From: an uncultured Aquimarina sp.
GTDB lineage: Bacteria > Bacteroidota > Bacteroidia > Flavobacteriales > Flavobacteriaceae
Direction: 5' to 3'
Length of the DNA stretch: 64,000 nucleotides
NCBI GenBank assembly: GCA_947502885.1
Contig: CANNBP010000001.1
Span: forward strand, 186,001 to 250,000
The notes beneath the pieces were generated by a model. It saw only the letters and a list, made by a program, of their open reading frames with translations, was not told the DNA's origin and did not search any database. Shown here one piece after another: positions 40,044 to 49,002 of the stretch. The translations under genes were made by a program, and so were the position numbers. Positions within the stretch are counted from its first letter, which is position 1; each line of letters begins with the position of its first letter.

Positions 40044-40916
40044 TTATGATTTAGAGACTGTTAATGAGTTTAATTTCTTTTTTACCAAGCCGTAAGCCTT
40101 ATTTAATTCTTTACTTTCTCTATACTCTTCACCATAAGAGTATGCCTTTTCTATAGTTTGAATAGTTTTGGTGTAAAGTTCATTACGGTAATATATAAAA
40201 CTTTCAAACTCGGCAAAATAGATATCATTTTTAGCATTTGCTCCATGTTTTTTGGCTTTCATAATATATTCTAATGCTTTTTTGTACTCCTTCTTTTTAT
40301 AGTAGACACCTGCCATAAACTCATACCCTTTAGGCAAATCAGGAATTAATTCGGTGCTCTTTTTATAACACTCTAGAGCTTTATCAATTTTTCCGTCATA
40401 ATAATACGCCATACCTACACACCATATAGCAGTGGCACTATCGGGGTACATGTCTGCTACTTTTTGAAAGTATTCTTGTGACTTCTTATAATCCTTTTCA
40501 ACTAAAAGGTAATAATCAGCCTGAACCATATACATTTCAGACTTTAATGAAGTATTTTTAGATAACTCAAAGGCCTTTGTGACTAGCTTTTTATATTTAA
40601 CTGTATCAGTCACATAAAAAGATTTCATTAAGTAAGAAGTAGGATAGTTCGGATCCAATTGAATGATTTTATCCACCGTTTTCTCATACTTTACCTTATC
40701 TCTATAAAAAAAGAAATCTGCTTGTAAGTCATTGGCGAGCTGATGAACTTCGGGAACCTTAGAATCTATAGGTAATACAAAACCATAGGTGTTTAAATCA
40801 GAAGGAACGTACTCCTTGATTTTTTGGAATTCGATATCCCTTACTTTTTCTTGAGATGTGCAAGAAAGAAAACTTAATGAAACCCCTAGAATAATTGCAT
40901 ATTTAATGTTTCTCAT
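40044..40916 (-). CDS. TPR-repeat lipoprotein
   Basis: The 290-residue protein starts MRNIKYAIILGVSLSFLSC, a lipoprotein signal with the lipid Cys at residue 19. At least three tetratricopeptide repeats run from about residue 120, for example KSQEYFQKVADMYPDSATAI and ALECYKKSTELIPDLPKGYE and ALEYIMKAKKHGANAK. TPR domains hold protein partners together in the periplasm or outer membrane. It is convergent with the first LytTR pair and 106 bases downstream of the second pair on the same strand, so it may belong to that transcript. Confidence 0.82.
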   Translation of the reverse strand: MRNIKYAIILGVSLSFLSCTSQEKVRDIEFQKIKEYVPSDLNTYGFVLPIDSKVPEVHQLANDLQADFFFYRDKVKYEKTVDKIIQLDPNYPTSYLMKSFYVTDTVKYKKLVTKAFELSKNTSLKSEMYMVQADYYLLVEKDYKKSQEYFQKVADMYPDSATAIWCVGMAYYYDGKIDKALECYKKSTELIPDLPKGYEFMAGVYYKKKEYKKALEYIMKAKKHGANAKNDIYFAEFESFIYYRNELYTKTIQTIEKAYSYGEEYRESKELNKAYGLVKKKLNSLTVSKS

Positions 40917-41022
40917 ATCTATTTACTTTAATTGTTTTGAGGCTAAAATAAACAGGATATGTGTTGAGTTTTTTTTAAATAGAGCTTACTATATTAAAGA
41001 GCTATAAAGAATGTAAAAGTAT

Positions 41023-41724
41023 CTAAGTATGTGATAATATAGAGAGAATTTTTGCAGAATGACTCGATCCGATAGGAATTTCTATATCTCCAATTTCTAC
41101 ATCTTTTTGAGTATACGCAGTAATTTTATGTAAAGCAACAATATACGATCTATGTGTTCTTAGAAATTGATTGGCAGGCAATTGATCTTCTAATTTTCCG
41201 ATGTTACCTTTTACAACTAGCCTTTCTTTAACGGTATGAATTCTAACATAATCTTTTAAACTTTCGATATATAGAATATCATTAAACTCAATTTTAATGT
41301 GTTTTTTATTAATGTTTACATAAAAAAAAGAAGGACTAGATTCAGTATCAATACTTGATATATCGGTAGGCTGAATTCTTTCGTAATAACGATCTACGGA
41401 TTTTACAAATCTATCGAAAGAAATGGGTTTTAATAGATAATCTATAATATCTAAATCATACCCATCCAGAGCATACTCTCTATATGCTGTAGTTATGATT
41501 ACTTTGGGTGGGTTCTGTAACGACCTAAGAAAATCTAACCCTTTTAAAACTGGCATCTCAATATCTAGAAATAATAGATCGATTTTTTCTTTTTTTATAA
41601 CTTCAAAAGCCTCTACAGCACTATAACAACTAGCTATTACTTCTAAATCATTAAGCATTGTTATATGATTTTTGAGTAAATCAATTGCGGGAGATTCATC
41701 ATCAACAAGTAAACATCGTACCAT
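41023..41724 (-). CDS. LytTR-family response regulator
   Basis: The 233-residue protein has a receiver domain (CLLVDDESPAID, phospho-acceptor Asp54 in LLFLDIEMPVLKG) and a LytTR domain with DILYIESLKDYVRIHT and FLRTHRSYIVALHKI. It lies one base after the stop codon of the kinase gene upstream. The final segment EIPIGSSHSAKIL is typical of LytTR regulators that control their own membrane kinase or a nearby transporter; the target is not evident. Confidence 0.93.
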   Translation of the reverse strand: MVRCLLVDDESPAIDLLKNHITMLNDLEVIASCYSAVEAFEVIKKEKIDLLFLDIEMPVLKGLDFLRSLQNPPKVIITTAYREYALDGYDLDIIDYLLKPISFDRFVKSVDRYYERIQPTDISSIDTESSPSFFYVNINKKHIKIEFNDILYIESLKDYVRIHTVKERLVVKGNIGKLEDQLPANQFLRTHRSYIVALHKITAYTQKDVEIGDIEIPIGSSHSAKILSILSHT

Positions 41725-41725
41725 A

Positions 41726-42754
41726 TTAATCTAATTTTAAAGTCAGTTTCAAATTAAAAAATGTATCTGATTCATCAGTCTCTAATTCGTGTTTTTTTGG
41801 ATAAATAAGATCTAATTGTCTTTTAATATTGGTTAGACCAATTCCACTTTTATAATTATCTGTTTTATTATCAAATTTACTAGTGACTTTTGTATTCCAA
41901 ACACTAAATTCTAAATGAGAGCCTGATTGTACTAGTATCACTTTAATCTCGGGTTTTAATATACTACCACTTACTCCATGTTTAAAAGCATTTTCAACAA
42001 TAGATAAAAGTAATAAAGGGGCTATCTTTTCTTGATCATTTGCCATAGTTTTTTGAAAACTCACCTTTAATCTTTCTTCGTATTTAATCCGTTCTAGAGC
42101 AATATAATTTTCAATAGTATGAGTTTCATCTGCCAAGGGTACAGACGCTCGCTGACTTTTGTATAAAATATAATCCAAAATTTCAGAAAGTTGTAATACC
42201 ATTTCTGGAGCTTTTGGAGATTTTGTAATTATATAAGAATACAAATTGTTGAGTGTATTAAATAAAAAATGTGGATTTAATTGTGCTTTAAGGTATTTAA
42301 GCTCTGTGGATATTTTCTCTTTCTCTAATTGGTATATTTTTTCTTTTTTTAATTCCTGTTCCTTATTCGTTTTATAGAAATGCATAATTAATGCTGGAAA
42401 ATGAAATAATACCATATGAAACGGGAAATCTTCTAGACTAATTAAAGGGTAAGGACCATTAGCGCAATATTGATCTAAATGATAATACCCCATAAAACGA
42501 TATATGATGGTCAACAATATGATTATAAAAATCATAGATAAAGCAAAAACAAAATATTTTTTTTGTTTTAAATAACGTGGTATTTGCCAGTAATTAAAAG
42601 TATATGCAGCAATCATTAACAATGGTAGCTTAAATAATGTTGTTTCTACAGTCTGTGTAAAAAGCTCAGGGTCGGCAGATGAGAAAATATAAAAAAGAAA
42701 AATTCCGATCCAAAACAAAACATGCTCAAGGACCTTTTTGTTTGTAATACTCAT
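41726..42754 (-). CDS. LytS/YehU-type sensor histidine kinase
   Basis: The 342-residue protein has about four transmembrane segments (residues 10-125), a short coiled linker (KEQELKKEKIYQLEKEK) and a His_kinase domain with His162 in LKAQLNPHFLFNTLNNL. The ATP-binding part has LLLSIVENAFKHG and SGIGLTNIKRQLDLIYP. It is paired with the LytTR gene downstream. A 9-bp dyad lies upstream in the spacer shared with the trypsin-like lipoprotein gene. Confidence 0.92.
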   Translation of the reverse strand: MSITNKKVLEHVLFWIGIFLFYIFSSADPELFTQTVETTLFKLPLLMIAAYTFNYWQIPRYLKQKKYFVFALSMIFIIILLTIIYRFMGYYHLDQYCANGPYPLISLEDFPFHMVLFHFPALIMHFYKTNKEQELKKEKIYQLEKEKISTELKYLKAQLNPHFLFNTLNNLYSYIITKSPKAPEMVLQLSEILDYILYKSQRASVPLADETHTIENYIALERIKYEERLKVSFQKTMANDQEKIAPLLLLSIVENAFKHGVSGSILKPEIKVILVQSGSHLEFSVWNTKVTSKFDNKTDNYKSGIGLTNIKRQLDLIYPKKHELETDESDTFFNLKLTLKLD

Positions 42755-42784
42755 ACTTGAAATATACCATAATTATTGGGACTT

Positions 42785-42808
42785 AATCAAACAAATCGAT
42801 GTTTGATT
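42785..42808. promoter_or_regulatory. 9-bp dyad in a divergent spacer
   Basis: AATCAAACA (42785-42793) is complementary to TGTTTGATT (42800-42808) around a 6-base centre. It is 31 bases before the kinase start (minus) and about 150 before the protease start (plus). It may be an operator for either gene. Confidence 0.35.
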
Positions 42809-42958
42809 GGTTACAGAATATAAAACAATAATAACCGTATATAAACTTAAAAATAGAACGATATATGCTATACGTAGTCTATAAACATCAATTCTTCTAT
42901 TTAATCTATACAAGATGGTATTACCTGTTACATTTGTTTTAAAATTAATAGTAATATC

Positions 42959-43702
42959 ATGAAGTTTAATAATGTAATAACAATATCATTTGTAGCTCTT
43001 TTGACAATTAGTTGTTCGTCTATAAAAAGACTACAAAACAAACCAATAGCATTAATTAATAATGTTTCATATACAAACTCAAAGTTTAACAATCCAAATG
43101 CTTCAAATGGATTCTTGGTAAAACATAGTAATAATATATATGCAATTACAGCAAAGCATGTTCTTATGATTTCGAAAACAGATAAGATGAAATTTGTTGA
43201 TTTTGAAGGAGATTTAAAACAATGGAAAATGCATCCTAAAAATGACAGTACAACATTTATAATTGCAGACAAGTTGTTAAGTACAAATAGAAAAGACTCA
43301 CTTACCTGGAATTATATGAATACAAATTGGGATACGTATAATGATTGGTTAGTTTTTTCTGTAAAACAAAACAAGACAAACTACAAACCTTTAGCATATA
43401 GAGTTAAACCACTTAAAAAAGGAGAACCGTTATATGTTATAGGTTGGTCATATAAAGATGTTTTGGGAGATCAACGAATTTATGAATATGAATTTGATAG
43501 TACCGAGGGGGATTATCACAACCTTATTCAAGTAAAAGGCCCAGAGAGCTTAGGCGGATTAAGTGGAGCACCAATAGTAGATAAAAGAGGAAAGTGGGTA
43601 GGTCTGGTGACTTCTGGAGGAGAAGATGAAAAAACAAAGAAGGTACTTCTACAGGCAACGAGTAATAAGAATGTTATTCAATTTATAACTGAGTTAGAGT
43701 AG
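42959..43702 (+). CDS. Trypsin-like serine protease lipoprotein
   Basis: The 247-residue protein has a lipoprotein signal (FVALLTISC, lipid Cys at residue 19) and a probable chymotrypsin-fold protease domain. A catalytic triad can be read as His67 in AITAKHVL, Asp129 in YNDWLVF and Ser202 in GGLSGAPIV. The GLSGAP motif and the following KRGKWVGLVTSGG are typical of trypsin-like peptidases. It would act in the periplasm or on the cell surface. The gene is divergent from the second LytS/LytTR pair. A long minus-strand frame across its start is a shadow. Confidence 0.82.
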   Translation: MKFNNVITISFVALLTISCSSIKRLQNKPIALINNVSYTNSKFNNPNASNGFLVKHSNNIYAITAKHVLMISKTDKMKFVDFEGDLKQWKMHPKNDSTTFIIADKLLSTNRKDSLTWNYMNTNWDTYNDWLVFSVKQNKTNYKPLAYRVKPLKKGEPLYVIGWSYKDVLGDQRIYEYEFDSTEGDYHNLIQVKGPESLGGLSGAPIVDKRGKWVGLVTSGGEDEKTKKVLLQATSNKNVIQFITELE

Positions 43703-43725
43703 AAAATACTTAGAACTATATTTTT

Positions 43726-43774
43726 CTCCGAAAGCTTGATCTAAACAAGGAGACGGTTTCGGAGTTTTCCGAAA
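43726..43774. repeat. Three CTCCGAAA-related arms able to form alternative hairpins
   Basis: CTCCGAAA (43726-43733), TTTCGGAG (43757-43764) and TCCGAAA (43768-43774) share one sequence. The middle arm can pair with the first (23-base loop) or with the third (4-base loop), but not both. The set lies just past the protease stop codon. Confidence 0.4.
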
Positions 43775-43800
43775 AAAAAATGATAAATAATTAGAATAAC

Positions 43801-43832
43801 AAAGCCCTATAATACGTGACATATAGGGCTTT
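43801..43832. terminator. Convergent bidirectional terminator hairpin
   Basis: AAAGCCCTATA (43801-43811) is complementary to TATAGGGCTTT (43822-43832) with a 10-base loop. It lies between the protease gene and the convergent DUF5694 gene, and a T-rich tail follows on each strand. Confidence 0.65.
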
Positions 43833-43942
43833 ATCTTTATTGACAATAAAATATTAGTTAATTTAGGATTTACTCAAAATGTATAAGACAGTTTCGCGAT
43901 TTTATAGAATATAACGTTATAAAAACTTATGTATGGGATTTG

Positions 43943-44788
43943 TTACTGCATAATATCTTTTAGTTCTACTATTTTCCAATCAGGACTATAGGATATTAAG
44001 TTCTCTAAAACAGCAATATGACCTGCACCCATTAAGACCATAATACGTTTATCTTTTGGCTCGGTATATTTTTGAATCGAAGAATAGATATACAAATTTC
44101 TTCTTATCCATTCAGAAGCTAAAAATGAACCTGTATTGTTATCTATTGTTCCTCCTTTATTGGCACCGTTCAAATACCAGCCAAAATTAAGTTTTCGTTG
44201 GTTTTTATTATTTAGATAATAAAAAATATCTTTAAGTGGTTTCTTTTTAGAAATAAGGGCATTGTATTCTTTTTCGAATTTTTTTATATCCTTTGTAAAA
44301 GATTCGATTAGTGTTGTTTGCTTTGCTTGTTTCATGGCATTAATTAAACTATCAAATGGAAATTGCGTTCCTCTATAATCGACACCGTATACTTTTTTAT
44401 GTTGTAATTCTTTGGCTACTTTAAAACCAAGTTGAAAAATCTCGTTTCTTCTTTTCTGTCCCCAATCTGTGGTTTTATAAAGTTTGTACAAAGAATCTAG
44501 TTTTGGTTGATAGGCTACAGTTCTCTCTACAAAAATTTTATCGGGCTTAAACTCTTTAATTTTTGCTACAATTTGATCTAATTCTTTTTGATATTGATCA
44601 GAGAGTATGTCTACTTCATTAGTTTGGGCTACATCAAGACCTTTACTTTGATAATTATTCCAGTGAGATGAACCAATAAGTAATACCTGTACAGAAGCAT
44701 CACTTTGATTTATGTTATCTTGAGTTTGTCTTCCACTACACGAAGTTTGAATAAAGGCTAGGGCAAGTAATAATAGTATATGTTTCAT
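43943..44788 (-). CDS. DUF5694 (TraB-like) lipoprotein
   Basis: The 281-residue protein starts MKHILLLLALAFIQTSC, a lipoprotein signal with the lipid Cys at residue 17. The mature part has VLLIGSSHWNNY (about 34-45), FVERTVAYQPK and MVLMGAGHIAVLENLI (about 250-265). The paired GxxH-type motifs and the order fit the DUF5694/TraB-Tiki-like fold, some members of which are metal proteases. No enzymatic activity is proven for DUF5694. It stands alone, convergent with the trypsin-like gene. Confidence 0.78.
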   Translation of the reverse strand: MKHILLLLALAFIQTSCSGRQTQDNINQSDASVQVLLIGSSHWNNYQSKGLDVAQTNEVDILSDQYQKELDQIVAKIKEFKPDKIFVERTVAYQPKLDSLYKLYKTTDWGQKRRNEIFQLGFKVAKELQHKKVYGVDYRGTQFPFDSLINAMKQAKQTTLIESFTKDIKKFEKEYNALISKKKPLKDIFYYLNNKNQRKLNFGWYLNGANKGGTIDNNTGSFLASEWIRRNLYIYSSIQKYTEPKDKRIMVLMGAGHIAVLENLISYSPDWKIVELKDIMQ

Positions 44789-44993
44789 AATATTGATTTT
44801 AATATTTGATTCAAAAATAGGTGGGCTTTTTTATCAAAATTGTAAAATAGGATCAAGCTATGATAGTACTACACAAACCATATATATAAACCAACATTAA
44901 TTTTTGTTGTATGAATTTGTAGTTTCATCCTTCAAAAATCATAGATCATACGTAAAAGACATTTTTTTGATTATTATGAAATACATTTGTTTT

Positions 44994-46001
44994 ATGAACA
45001 TAAAAAATGAATGGAAATATCATATCGTACTAGGAGCAATTTTAGTGACAATGGATTTTATAGAAAATTTTGTTATTAGTAAGAAGCAAGAACTTTTAAC
45101 AAACCATGTACTCATTTTGTTTTTATTATCAATGTATTGTACCTCTACGATTGTATATTTTACAAATTTTAAAATCGTTTGCCCTAAGTTTTTAAAAAGA
45201 AACAATGTATTTCAATTTGTAATAGCTGTTTTAGGGCTCTTTATATTGTTTTCGGGAGTTCGCTTTTTTTTAGATGAAGTCATATTGTATCAAATTACAG
45301 GCTTACATAACTATCAAGACGAATCAAGAACATTATATTATTATATTTTTGATAATTCGTATTATGCAATTAAACCTGTTTTATATAGTACACTCGTATA
45401 CTTGACTATCAAATTTATAGAAGTAAAAGATTTTAATAAAGCCGAACTTGATTTACTTAAATCACAAATAAGCCCGCATTTTTTGTTTAACACATTAAAT
45501 GCCTTTTATGTAGAGCTTATAGATGATAAACCCAGTACAGCAAAGGATATTCATAAGCTGTCAGAATTGTTGAGATACGTTATTTATGATTCTAAAAATG
45601 ATGTGGTATCCTTAAATAAGGAAATCATTTTTTTAAAAGATTATGTTCATTTTTATAATAAACGTTTTGAGAATGAATTATCTATTGATTTTTCTATAGA
45701 TGGAGAGATTCAAAATCAACAAATCCCATCCTTAATATTAATACATTTTGTAGAAAATTTGTTTAAGCATGGTGTTGTTAATGATAAAAATGATCCTGCT
45801 ATGATTTGTATTCATATTAATGAAAGTGACATTGTAATGAAAACTAAAAACAAATCATTAACATCAGAAAAATATATGGAATCAGGTATTGGTACTGATA
45901 ATGTAAAACGTAGATTAACAACTTTATTTGATTCAAATTATAAATTAGAGTATAAAACTGACGAGTCTTACTTTTATTCATATTTAAAAATGCCTTTATG
46001 A
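44994..46001 (+). CDS. LytS/YehU-type sensor histidine kinase
   Basis: The start is taken at ATG 44994 (MNIKNEWKYHIVLG), giving 335 residues, because the other two kinases here also begin about ten residues before the first membrane helix. ATG 44976 and TTG 44904 are in the same frame and remain possible. About four hydrophobic segments lie in 8-140. His162 is in LKSQISPHFLFNTLNAF, with ISP in place of the usual MNP/LNP. The ATP-binding part has LILIHFVENLFKHG and SGIGTDNVKRRLTTLF. It overlaps the LytTR gene by four bases. Confidence 0.88.
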   Translation: MNIKNEWKYHIVLGAILVTMDFIENFVISKKQELLTNHVLILFLLSMYCTSTIVYFTNFKIVCPKFLKRNNVFQFVIAVLGLFILFSGVRFFLDEVILYQITGLHNYQDESRTLYYYIFDNSYYAIKPVLYSTLVYLTIKFIEVKDFNKAELDLLKSQISPHFLFNTLNAFYVELIDDKPSTAKDIHKLSELLRYVIYDSKNDVVSLNKEIIFLKDYVHFYNKRFENELSIDFSIDGEIQNQQIPSLILIHFVENLFKHGVVNDKNDPAMICIHINESDIVMKTKNKSLTSEKYMESGIGTDNVKRRLTTLFDSNYKLEYKTDESYFYSYLKMPL

Positions 46002-46708
46002 AAGAAACTGTGCGATGTATTATAGTAGATGATGAACCACCAGCAATTAGATTGTTAGAAAAATATATTGTAAAGGTCTCATTCTTGGATTTAATTAGTA
46101 CAACAACAAACTCATTAGAAGCATTACAGATTCTTGAAAAAGAACAGATAGATCTGGTATTTCTCGATATTCAAATGCCAAATTTAACTGGGATACAAAT
46201 TTCTAAAATTATAGATGACAATATAAATGTAATTTTTACCACAGCTTATCCTCAATTTGCATTAGAAAGTTATGATTTAAATGCAGTAGACTATTTATTA
46301 AAACCTTTTGATTTTGAGCGTTTTTACAAAGCTGTAAAAAAGATAGAAAATGTAACAAAAATAAATACTATTCAATCAGAAAATAATGATTTTATATTCG
46401 TAAAAACAGATGGCAAAAATAATTATGAAAAAGTATATATTGATGATATACAATATATAGAAGGATTAAAGAATTATGTTGCAATTCACCTAAAAAATAA
46501 GCAAGTCATAACTTATAATACATTGAAACATGTATATGAGAATTTACCAAAACTACGTTTTATACAGATCCATAAATCTTTTATAATATCTATTAATAAT
46601 ATAGAAAAAACGAATTCTATTTCTATACAAATAAATAATACCGAACTTCCGCTAGGAAACACATATAAAGAATCATTTTTTGATAGAATTAGTAAAAATA
46701 AACTGTAA
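45998..46708 (+). CDS. LytTR-family response regulator
   Basis: The 236-residue protein has a receiver domain with CIIVDDEPPAIR and phospho-acceptor Asp57 in LVFLDIQMPNLTG, and a LytTR domain with DIQYIEGLKNYVAIHL and FIQIHKSFIISINNIE. Here the usual HRSY reads HKSF. The gene starts within the end of the kinase gene (ATGA overlap). Its target is not evident. Confidence 0.93.
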   Translation: MKETVRCIIVDDEPPAIRLLEKYIVKVSFLDLISTTTNSLEALQILEKEQIDLVFLDIQMPNLTGIQISKIIDDNINVIFTTAYPQFALESYDLNAVDYLLKPFDFERFYKAVKKIENVTKINTIQSENNDFIFVKTDGKNNYEKVYIDDIQYIEGLKNYVAIHLKNKQVITYNTLKHVYENLPKLRFIQIHKSFIISINNIEKTNSISIQINNTELPLGNTYKESFFDRISKNKL

Positions 46709-46809
46709 ATAAAAAAATAACATAAATACTATTGAGTTTTATTAGTAGAATCAAATAAATGGCACCATATTTGCAAACTAATAAATTATAATAATTTAAT
46801 TACATTACA

Positions 46810-47001
46810 ATGAATAAAGGAATAGTAAAATTCTTCAATGACACTAAAGGTTTTGGATTTATCACTGAAGAAGGTGCTAGTAAAGATCATTTTGTACACA
46901 TTTCTGGATTAGTAGATGAAATTCGTGAAGGCGATGAAGTTGAATTTGATCTTAAAGAAGGTAACAAAGGATTAAACGCAGTGAACGTAAAAGTTATTTA
47001 A
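46810..47001 (+). CDS. Cold-shock domain protein
   Basis: The 63-residue protein is a complete cold-shock domain, near the family's usual 63-70 residues: GIVKFFNDTKGFGFITEEG holds the RNP1 motif KGFGFI and DHFVHISGL holds RNP2. It binds single-stranded RNA or DNA and can melt RNA structure in the cytoplasm. About 100 bases of leader precede the ATG, as in cold-regulated csp genes, but no thermosensor could be shown. A strong terminator follows. Confidence 0.95.
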   Translation: MNKGIVKFFNDTKGFGFITEEGASKDHFVHISGLVDEIREGDEVEFDLKEGNKGLNAVNVKVI

Positions 47002-47023
47002 TACATATACTTTAAAGTTTAGT

Positions 47024-47056
47024 AAAAGCTCATCAATTTTGATGGGCTTTTTTTTT
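47024..47056 (+). terminator. Rho-independent terminator of the cold-shock gene
   Basis: AAAGCTCATCAA (47025-47036) pairs with TTGATGGGCTTT (47039-47050) with one G-U pair and a 2-base loop (larger if the inner A-T pairs open), followed by a run of T to 47056. It lies 23 bases past the stop codon. Confidence 0.88.
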
Positions 47057-47213
47057 GACCTCTTTCGTCCTAGGGTTAAATAACGTAATATAAGATGTTA
47101 TTTAACATTTATTTTCAGTTTTGCAACTACAGTAAACATTCTCTCGTCCTTAAAAGTAGTTTTGGTCCAAACTAAATGATTCATCAATTAATCAAAACTA
47201 AACAAAAGTATAT

Positions 47214-47861
47214 ATGAAGAAAATAGCATTATGCTGTATATATTTCATTTCAATCCAAAACTATGCTCAGTTTACTTCTGAAAAAGAAAACTCAAAGGAT
47301 TCAACCTATAGCTTTTTAGATAAGACAGAGTTCAAATTAGGATATTTTGGAAACTCCTTATGGAATCCAGGGTTGAGTGGGGGAGCTGAGTATTTAATTA
47401 GAGAAAAAATTAGGATCAAAGAAAGAAGAAGAGGAAATAAAACTATTACAAATCAATTATTGTTAGGAGGTAACCTTGGTTTTTATTGGGATCCACGAAG
47501 TCATGTGGGTGTATTTACAGATTACGGAATTACCTGGAGACGTACCAATAACAAAGGAAAACAAATAAGTGTTGAGTTTAATCCATTAGGGTATCATCGA
47601 TCTTTTCTACCAGAAACATACGAGGTCAAAAATGGAGAAGTAGATAAAGTATTTCTTCCTGGTCGTAGTTATTACGCACCATCTCTTTCTATAGGGTTTG
47701 GAAGGTTAAGAAAAGGAAAAAAATTAACGGCGAGATATTTTAATATCAACTTCAAATTATTAACTCCTTATAACACCGGGTCTCTACCTATGATTTCATT
47801 TAACTATGGATATCGTTTTAAGCTAAGAAAGAAAAATAAAAATAGACAAAATGAAAAGTAA
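47214..47861 (+). CDS. Exported outer-membrane-type hypothetical protein
   Basis: The 215-residue protein has a Sec signal (MKKIALCCIYFISIQNYAQ). The mature part is rich in aromatic residues and glycine with amphipathic strands, for example NQLLLGGNLGFYWDPRSHVG and SYYAPSLSIGFGRLRKG, and ends SFNYGYRFKLRKKNK. This suggests a small outer-membrane barrel or a lipocalin-like protein, but no family is recognised. Its 3' end overlaps the hydrolase gene by 11 bases, so the two are translated together. Confidence 0.65.
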   Translation: MKKIALCCIYFISIQNYAQFTSEKENSKDSTYSFLDKTEFKLGYFGNSLWNPGLSGGAEYLIREKIRIKERRRGNKTITNQLLLGGNLGFYWDPRSHVGVFTDYGITWRRTNNKGKQISVEFNPLGYHRSFLPETYEVKNGEVDKVFLPGRSYYAPSLSIGFGRLRKGKKLTARYFNINFKLLTPYNTGSLPMISFNYGYRFKLRKKNKNRQNEK

Positions 47862-48915
47862 GATCTTAAACATAATGTTGGGGTGTTTATCTTTTTTGTG
47901 CTTACTTTCTTGTACAAAAGAGGATATTAATGATTTGAGTGATACCTTTTATGTTCGCCATAAAGGTGCCGATATGCCTGCTCATATTTATGGAAACGCT
48001 TCAGAAAAAGTGTTCATGATTATTTTGCACGGAGGCCCTGGAGATAGTGGCTTAGTTTATCGTTTTGGTACTATAAAGAATAGAATAGAAAAATCTTGTG
48101 CTGTGGTATACTTTGATCAAAGAGGATCTGGAATGTCACAAGGAAGGTTTTCTAAAAATGATTTCAATATAGATATCATGACAGAAGATGTAATGGCTTT
48201 GGTAAAAGTGATTCAGCATAAATATGGTCAGGATAGTCGCTTTTTTTTAATGGGACATAGTTGGGGCGGTACGTTAGGAACTGCTACTTTGTTAAAAAAG
48301 GATAATCAAGACTTCTTTAAAGGGTGGATAAACCTGGATGGTGTTCATGATTGGAGCCAACTATATTTTAACTACATCGATAATCATCAAGCTATTTCAA
48401 ACGAGCAAATTGAATTGGGAAATAGAGTTGATTACTGGCAAAGTGTATTGGATAAAGTTAAAACTGTAGACACATTAAAGCCTAAATTAGATGACTTCTT
48501 AAAACTTAATAGAGAGGCTTTTGTTGCAGAAAGAAATATTTTAAAAGATGGTTTGATATTAGATGAAGCTGCAGAAAAATATGGCAATGAGATTTTAAGT
48601 AATTATGTATTTAAGAATAACTTGTTTACTACATGGTGGAGTGGAGCAATGACTAGAAATGTCCTAATAACCGAAGAGATTTTTAAGCATTGGAATTTTG
48701 AAGATAGGCTTAGTCAAATAAGAATTCCATCTTTGTTTTTATGGGGAAAATATGATATTGTCGTTCCTCCAAAAATGGGAGAGGTTACTTTTAATAAGAT
48801 TGGTTCTGATCATAAAAAATTTGTTCTTTTTGAGCAGTCAGGTCATTTTCCACCAGGTTGTGAATCAGAAAAATTTGCAGACGAAGTGATAGCGTTTATT
48901 AATACAAATAAATAG
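47851..48915 (+). CDS. Alpha/beta-hydrolase lipoprotein, prolyl-aminopeptidase (S33) like
   Basis: The 354-residue protein begins with a lipoprotein signal (LSFLCLLSC, lipid Cys near residue 21). The hydrolase core has the oxyanion motif HGGPGDSG (about 61-68), FDQRGSGMS, the nucleophile elbow GHSWGG (about 130-135), an acid in WGKYDIVVPP and the histidine in QSGHFPPG. HGGPG and DQRGSG are marks of the S33 (proline iminopeptidase) group. It probably acts on peptides or esters outside the cytoplasm; the substrate is unknown. It overlaps the gene upstream. Confidence 0.85.
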   Translation: MKSKILNIMLGCLSFLCLLSCTKEDINDLSDTFYVRHKGADMPAHIYGNASEKVFMIILHGGPGDSGLVYRFGTIKNRIEKSCAVVYFDQRGSGMSQGRFSKNDFNIDIMTEDVMALVKVIQHKYGQDSRFFLMGHSWGGTLGTATLLKKDNQDFFKGWINLDGVHDWSQLYFNYIDNHQAISNEQIELGNRVDYWQSVLDKVKTVDTLKPKLDDFLKLNREAFVAERNILKDGLILDEAAEKYGNEILSNYVFKNNLFTTWWSGAMTRNVLITEEIFKHWNFEDRLSQIRIPSLFLWGKYDIVVPPKMGEVTFNKIGSDHKKFVLFEQSGHFPPGCESEKFADEVIAFINTNK

Positions 48916-48930
48916 AACGTACTGTTCCTT

Positions 48931-48969
48931 TAATATTCCCTGAGCTTCGATTGATCTTGGGGGATATTA
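48931..48969. terminator. Convergent hairpin
   Basis: A 14-bp stem, 48931-48944 with 48956-48969, contains three G-U pairs on the plus strand and has an 11-base loop. It lies between the hydrolase stop and the end of the EamA gene. No strong T tract follows. Confidence 0.4.
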
Positions 48970-49002
48970 TACTAATAAAGTACTTAATGTTATATAGTTA
49001 TA

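Noticed and set aside
42928..43272. Minus-strand 114-codon hydrophobic frame across the trypsin-like gene
   Set aside because: It is antisense to a gene with a readable catalytic triad and lipobox.
44904..44993. Longer frames for the third LytS-type kinase (TTG 44904, ATG 44976)
   Set aside because: The paralogous kinases begin about ten residues before the first membrane helix, which matches ATG 44994; ATG 44976 cannot be fully excluded.
38323..46708. agr-type quorum sensing
   Set aside because: LytTR regulators are present, but no AgrB-like peptidase or pheromone precursor gene was found, and the kinases are of the LytS/YehU type and not AgrC.
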